From positions 434,001-498,000 of the forward strand of contig NZ_SWFP01000001.1 in assembly GCF_005869225.1 (NCBI RefSeq): a DNA stretch of 64,000 nt. The letters are read 5' to 3'. Positions 62,001-64,000 of this stretch are shown here, one piece after another (position 1 is the stretch's first letter; each line of letters opens with the position of its first letter). The translations under genes and the position numbers were made by a program. The notes below the pieces were generated by a model. The model did no database searches, was not told the origin of the DNA, and saw nothing but the letters and a program-made list of their open reading frames with translations. Source of the DNA: Dyadobacter bucti (GTDB taxonomy: Bacteria > Bacteroidota > Bacteroidia > Cytophagales > Spirosomataceae).

Positions 62001-64000
62001 GAACCGGCATACGAGTATCCTTCCTTTCAATGCACCGTTGAATGCGTTGCTTTTGTATTCTATTACACCGTTAGGCGATTTGTTTACGTCGAAGTTGTAA
62101 GCCGCAGGACGATAATTGGCATCAGCACCCTGTGTGGTCGGATATTTAGGGTTGTCAAGATATCCTCTGTTGGCCACATACTCTCCGCGAAGCGGGTTAG
62201 GGTGACCAAAGTAGCCTACCGGTTTCAGCGGATTGATACGGAACAACCAGTCGTTCTGCAGTTTTATAGAGTTTGTGGCAATTACAGATGGACCATTGTA
62301 GAAGCTGCCGTCAGGACGACGCGTTCCGGTTACCGATGCCGGTGAATTACCACCCGCTGCCGATCCGTTTGCAGGAACATACAGCTGACCGTTTGTATGC
62401 CAGATCATATCCACCGCGTTCCGGATACCCGAAGCATAGATTGTCAAAGGCGAGTTGGTAGCGTACGGGTTGTAAGTACCGTCGGACATCCTGATGTTAT
62501 TAGTAGGAGCGTTGTTGATGAGCGCCAGATTAGCTGTCGTACGAACATCAAGCGGCAAAGTCAGACCAGCCATTTTGCTGAAATCCAGACGCATCACACT
62601 TGCAGAAAGCAAGGTTTCATCTCTCTGCCAGGTTCCGTCATAAGATCCCATAGAGCTGTTGCTGCCCTGGTTGAAATAAAGTGCACCGTCAGGGCCGAAT
62701 GTGATACTGTTTACAAGGTGATCCGCTTTCGAGCGTGGCAGCTTGGTCAGGATCAATTGTTCCGATTCCAGGTTTGCTCCGGTCAGACGAGAGATGTTAC
62801 CATCAAATTCAGGTGCGTTGGTAAGACCAGCGCTACAGTGAGAAATATAAGCGACCAGGTTGGTCGGTGTAGACTCGGGAGCAAACACAAGACCCACAGA
62901 TGAACGCAGACCATACTTGGTGGTTATCGTTGAAATCTCGGTCTGGTTGGACAACATACCGGTGGTATGATCAACCGTGAAGCGTTCGATTACACCGTCC
63001 AGGCGGAGCGCATAGAACCTTCCGTCAGGACCGAAAGTCAGACAGGTATATTTTTTACCAATTGTTCCCGGAATAACCTCTTTCGGGGCAAATTCCGCAG
63101 CAACCGGATTAGGCACACCTGTGGTTGTGCTGCTGGTTGTAAACGTCGCTTCGTACGGAAGGAACGCCGCGCCGGTGTAAGATTTCACACCTGTGGTAAC
63201 TACGAACTTATATTGTGTAGCCGGTTCAAGAGAGAACTTAGGCTTGAAGTTGATCGCATCGTGACCACCCGTTCCGTTGATACCAAGGGCCTCAACCTCA
63301 ATCTGATTGCTGCCAGAAATTTTATACAGCTTCACAGTTGCACTGGTAAGCGTATTGTTGTCCACACCGCCAGGGAAGCCCGGTACTGCGGGAACAAAGA
63401 TATTGTTGGCAGAAATCGGCGTGATGTTGACACTGACATTGGTTGCGCCGTCCAGCGGAGTAGATGAGATAACGTAGGGCTGGTTGGTACCAGGGGCCAT
63501 TACTGTGATCTGGATCAACGTGCTTGCGCTCGTATGGTTAGGAGCAGATGCCGTAACAGTGGCAGTATATGTTCCTACTGCAAGAGATTTTGCAGCGATG
63601 TAGTTAAATGTAACATTAGGCTCGTCACCATTATGCGTTGGTGAGAAAGACAACCAGTTGGATGCTCCCGCGCCATAAGTCGCGCTCAGCGTGATAGGCA
63701 GACCTGTGGTGGTTGTAGAGTGATAAAGATCCAGGGAAGTTGTTTTGCTTGTTTCGCTGGTACCTGCATCAATCACGAGGCTGTGCTCACTGGTAGACCA
63801 CAACAAGTATGGTCCCAGGTCTACCGGCGTAATTACTGCCGAGTTAATCTTGGTATTGGTACCGCCATTGGCGTTGATGGTAAGGAAGCCGTCAGAAACA
63901 GTTGCCCTGACCGTACCGGTTTTGAAACGTGTAGCAGTCCCTGCAGTTCCGCTTGGAACAAAGTTGCTGATGGCATTTAAACCTTCCACATTGATATTAT
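53088..64000 (-). CDS. Giant multi-domain malectin/T9SS-secreted protein, N-terminus beyond window edge
   Basis: The frame is open from the right edge to TAA at 53088, more than 3,630 residues with no true start; a GTG at 63989 lies inside a malectin domain. Domain order from the right: end of a malectin domain; BACON-like and Ig-like domains (63.8-63.1 kb); a glucose/sorbosone-dehydrogenase-like propeller (63.1-61.75); choice-of-anchor D; an NEP...DYQD module (61.37-60.8); BACON; choice-of-anchor; a second such module (60.14-59.6); BACON; malectin (59.27-58.8); an FPANDQ domain; a third module (58.09-57.53); choice-of-anchor; malectin (57.2-56.7); SprB-like repeats (56.7-56.2); three near-identical malectin domains alternating with putative-Ig domains (56.2-53.93); DNRLRE (53.9-53.4); T9SS sorting tail with YPNPVQKRFTVE. 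A surface glycan-binding adhesin or enzyme is inferred. Confidence 0.92.
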   Translation of the reverse strand, partial: NINVEGLNAISNFVPSGTAGTATRFKTGTVRATVSDGFLTINANGGTNTKINSAVITPVDLGPYLLWSTSEHSLVIDAGTSETSKTTSLDLYHSTTTTGLPITLSATYGAGASNWLSFSPTHNGDEPNVTFNYIAAKSLAVGTYTATVTASAPNHTSASTLIQITVMAPGTNQPYVISSTPLDGATNVSVNITPISANNIFVPAVPGFPGGVDNNTLTSATVKLYKISGSNQIEVEALGINGTGGHDAINFKPKFSLEPATQYKFVVTTGVKSYTGAAFLPYEATFTTSSTTTGVPNPVAAEFAPKEVIPGTIGKKYTCLTFGPDGRFYALRLDGVIERFTVDHTTGMLSNQTEISTITTKYGLRSSVGLVFAPESTPTNLVAYISHCSAGLTNAPEFDGNISRLTGANLESEQLILTKLPRSKADHLVNSITFGPDGALYFNQGSNSSMGSYDGTWQRDETLLSASVMRLDFSKMAGLTLPLDVRTTANLALINNAPTNNIRMSDGTYNPYATNSPLTIYASGIRNAVDMIWHTNGQLYVPANGSAAGGNSPASVTGTRRPDGSFYNGPSVIATNSIKLQNDWLFRINPLKPVGYFGHPNPLRGEYVANRGYLDNPKYPTTQGADANYRPAAYNFDVNKSPNGVIEYKSNAFNGALKGRILVCRFSGGSDIIVMEPGAMVPDPAVNSPLADDHIYDIIGAQTGAGTDGITGLSGFANPLDLTEDVQTGNLYVIEYNWNNERGKTAQIILLRATTPSEQVGIATVTPSSIVENDVAGGAAGAGRTVTIANTGNTTLTVTGITIDGVDKTQFQLVGAPSPSVASPVTIARGSAISFNVVFNPTSTGVKKATLFVTSASNPVKEVSLSGIGTAGLSGTNEPSLQLVLDAHRINVNVGDDNKNTNIIHSTNFNAALLGDEIPVQAFQRAVDGPVTIEPLSVFGPQDAGGIVTGFGWYTSGQPNAKNELFTVANSNYQTVNVQVNGSLNFDPATGSFGFYSRWPAFANRHLYSEDALNTFSGAIPHHVRVYELKDSDGNVVENSYVIATEEHISGFDYQDIVVVVHNVKPFGVVIVKDLAFSTPSLSFSHVIGSPAPNAQTATVTTTSGSPALSIGKSAETPWLILPDAALGTLSFGIDETGLTPGTYESTVTVSANGFTSATMLVTLTVTAPVSSAMISASNTELVFDATKNTSLTRRITITNTGTTALNLNTLAISGNSAANFSVAAVTVEGETPSNTLAPEQMKAYDVTFEPGNSVSTFDAALVINSNALNAPALTIGLYAMSVNGYEGNNEPPLQKVVNTLGYNINVGWTVLAGGIQPTMKGEEVPVQFFEKAGNGPVMIKPVARYSPNQELPFGYYNKINTSPVITNVGTLSGVFGQHNILYPQIVAGTNQFNPTGPFGIFVIGLENRVTYTEDALNATGPAVHAVRTYPLRDRQGVLVPNSYLVCFEDASNGDYQDYMFVLENVIEAGTRKALHFTLSNLDFAVPLNGTVANKTVTLEARNGTPGPVTFTKSTTANWLTMPNAALGQLSFGINANGLTAGLYSTVVRATAADYATDSVTVSLRVTDVSANATRINFQLTTTATPAGYLADVGLAYDDTRGYGWVNPTTKAPKDHTTSMRERTSATVETRLRTLALMQGGSPQTPGSWELKVPNGQYNVTVGVGDIDFFDSNHRINVEGVTAITNFVPTAQTPNRIATVTANVTDGKLTVDATGGSNTKINFVIVDAATAEGDFTPPVASLTLSGTLQSAGVYKNQVIATVNASDAGGSSLAKVQYSLNNAAYQDYYSPILISTPGTYSMRGRAIDGNNNTTTTEPISFTVAQQTTSNASMLVENLEKFPANDQLTFSLIQLPWRRTNEDGTFTPYNRNHDVVKLKVSNKGAGALNISNLNLTNTAGWKIATVNNVEYVPATAAPITVAPAGSVEIGIQFIASYPNGRVRVLNDTLHILSNDDLTPKKSIVLRGLWQSAGEGNNEPRAQEIISAFGFKSNVGFAGSDGTNAGSSLILNTDEIISAFFTRADATKPVSVVQMAGYHGCCASTETFQYYTKGSTSNTSLFTHHPLDGQSLLPLRNGTSGLLAEGTFSHTGIFGFKVSSSYSDRTRNSEGKIGMRFWKALDNNGNIIPNAYIIGHDYIGNPAVTNYDYQDNMFYVTNIKPETGSSNFSELSALTSAVDFGSEAISMTSSRTVDVKNLGQTYANGTSDPSLTIKSLEISGPNQNEFSAGIPTKSVLNPQDTSHIEVTFRPNSAGIKNAFLLVTYNSNLSPLRIPLYGIADDNCSMITVLKRIKGGADVAVTVNGKVWESDRNYRQGSIQLDKPAATPIAGTDDDVLYQTYLSAATDLAETRYVVPLANGNYMVRMHFVENFFTTTGSRIFSINIEDQNRLSNLDIHREAGYKAALVKDFVVSIADGKLDVKFNPTVNRLALAGMEIFSATANPNAVTLAQQAVTAATCGVTNGSITFSVVNSTASSFLYKIGPNGAYQSSPTFTNLAAGDYTFFVKENTATGCETSKVFTIPEQNNIAFDIAAPLLACSATTGTATISNITGGSGNYAISWATIPAQTGATATNLLPGTYAVTVTDLAGGCSKTVQVAIDRAANCGTLVRINSAGPAFTASGSRQFIADQYFAGTDGTSSITGVDILNTTDDALYMTERSSAAFNYAVPVQNGNFNVVLHFAEIWFGAPGRGAAGSGRRMFNVDIEGSRKLTNYDIYAKAGGALRAVQETFPVTVTDGVMNINFLTGTANLPKISAIEIIPIINEAPVLAAIGNKAVTTNQALTFTATATDANAGQTKAFSLVGAPAGAAINATTGVFTWTPTNVGTFTFTVRVTDNGSPVLTDEEEITVTVTAPVSTAIRINSGGPAFAASGSRQFIADQYFGGTNTTSSITGVDILNTTDDALYMTERSSAAFNYAIPVVNGNFNVVLHFAEIWFGAPGRGAAGAGRRMFNVDVEGSRKLTNYDIFARAGGALRPILETIPVTVTDGVLNINFLTGSANLPKISAIEVIPQTPTVNEAPVLAAIGNKTATVGQALTFTATATDDAAQTKTFSLIGAPATAAINATTGAFSWTPTAAGSVTFTVRVTDNGSPALFDEEQITVTATNAANQAPVLAAIGNKTATVGQALTFTATATDDAAQTKTFSLISAPATAAINATTGAFSWTPTAAGSVTFTVRVTDNGSPALFDDEQITVTVSEVPVASAAIRINAGGPAFTASGSRQFIADQYFGGTNTTSSITGVDILNTTDDALYMTERSSAAFNYAVPVQNGNFNVILHFAEIWFGAPGRGAAGAGRRMFNVDIEGARKLTNYDIFATAGGALRPVLETFPITVTDGVLNINFLTGSANLPKISAIEIVPQTSGPATTVTLAPQADAHIRNGSFAAINYGNDAAMLVKTGSGDGITRSAYLKFSLSSLSQVTSAKLRIYGSNQENTAGINLSAYGVDNDSWTETGINFNNAPAASATVLSSVNVNNVAQYYELDVTSYVQAQVAGDKVVSLLIRNPTTQNRNLSFNSKENAANQPQLVIETTGTVAPSGGRVSQEIFKPAAEVTYEKSRIYPNPVQKRFTVEVSEQHAGNINLQMISEAGRVYPIRLTETIKGGSKAEVDITNLSLSSGVHLLRVQSASVSEIIRVLIVD
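53928..54390 (-). repeat. Malectin DNA repeat, copy 3 (C-terminal)
   Basis: This segment encodes a malectin domain with WFGAPGRGAAGAGRRMFNVD. It matches copies at 54969-55433 and 55725-56184 at the DNA level with scattered, mostly third-position changes. The GTCAGGAAGTTGATGTTCA anchor is at 53977, 55018 and 55771. Confidence 0.85.
54434..54953 (-). repeat. Tandem 276-bp repeat encoding two putative-Ig domains
   Basis: Two units, about 54434-54677 and 54710-54953, are offset by exactly 276 bp (92 codons) and nearly identical in DNA. Each encodes APVLAAIGNKTATVGQ through TVRVTDNGSPALFD, an Ig-like He-PIG type domain. A more diverged third unit lies at about 55450-55720. Confidence 0.88.
54969..55433 (-). 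repeat. Malectin DNA repeat, copy 2
   Basis: This is the middle copy of the three near-identical malectin-coding segments. It encodes TGVDILNTTDDALYMTERSS, as do its neighbours, and lies 1,041 bp from copy 3. Confidence 0.85.
55725..56184 (-). repeat. Malectin DNA repeat, copy 1
   Basis: This is the first of the three copies in protein order, 753 bp from copy 2 by the shared anchor. It follows the SprB-like repeats. Confidence 0.85.

Noticed and set aside
63987..63989. GTG as start of the giant protein
   Set aside because: It encodes a Val in NINVEGLNAI, matching RINVEGVTAI in an internal malectin domain; the frame stays open to the window edge.

Overview
The window looks like chromosomal DNA from a Bacteroidota bacterium of the order Cytophagales, most like Dyadobacter/Spirosomataceae. 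This rests on family content: SusC/SusD pairs run by ECF sigma/FecR couples, GH92 mannosidases, DUF4374 and PepSY proteins, malectin-rich secreted proteins with type IX secretion (T9SS) C-terminal sorting domains, FtsX-type permeases of about 790 residues, and almost no Shine-Dalgarno sequences. I saw no rRNA, tRNA, CRISPR array, insertion sequence or prophage. Both window ends cut genes.

Layout. 1-7.4 kb: the 3' end of a GH19-like hydrolase, a succinate-semialdehyde dehydrogenase divergent from an AraC regulator, a two-gene cassette with a possible TIR-like fold, a CehA/McbA-type PHP metallohydrolase and an SDR oxidoreductase. 7.5-10.1 kb: a malectin/T9SS secreted protein. 10.1-14.9 kb: an accessory stretch of small genes with long AT-rich gaps (AhpD-like protein, lipoprotein, GNAT, SRPBCC protein) and a two-gene toxin-antitoxin-like operon behind a perfect palindrome. 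14.9-17.3 kb: an FtsX/MacB-type permease.

17.3-28.6 kb (all minus strand, read from the right): ECF sigma, FecR anti-sigma, SusC with STN domain, SusD, a large HEAT-repeat cytochrome c/sorbosone-dehydrogenase-like protein, and a hydroxypyruvate-isomerase-like protein. 28.6-35.2 kb: a likely siderophore-iron uptake locus resembling XusABC, with a PepSY membrane protein transcribed away from an ECF sigma / unusual anti-sigma / TonB receptor / DUF4374 lipoprotein operon that ends in a strong terminator. 35.2-35.8 kb: two coupled small membrane proteins.

35.9-52.9 kb (all minus strand): a second ECF sigma/FecR/SusC/SusD locus followed by two tandem GH92 alpha-mannosidases, an LctP-type lactate/glycolate permease, an uncharacterised TIM-barrel secreted protein, a tartronate-semialdehyde-reductase-like dehydrogenase and a glycerate kinase. 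This reads as a mannan or mannoside utilisation locus joined to a C2/C3 hydroxy-acid module. 53.1-64.0 kb: the C-terminal 3,600-plus residues of a giant modular T9SS-secreted protein whose N-terminus lies beyond the right edge. It shares a whole multi-domain cassette with the 7.5-kb gene and carries near-identical internal DNA repeats.

Nothing here is a proven new system. The most interesting leads are the repeated NEP...DYQD module in the two secreted proteins, the Xus-like locus with a non-FecR anti-sigma, the TIR-like cassette, and a 12-bp motif repeated at the same distance upstream of both sigma and fecR in the mannosidase locus.
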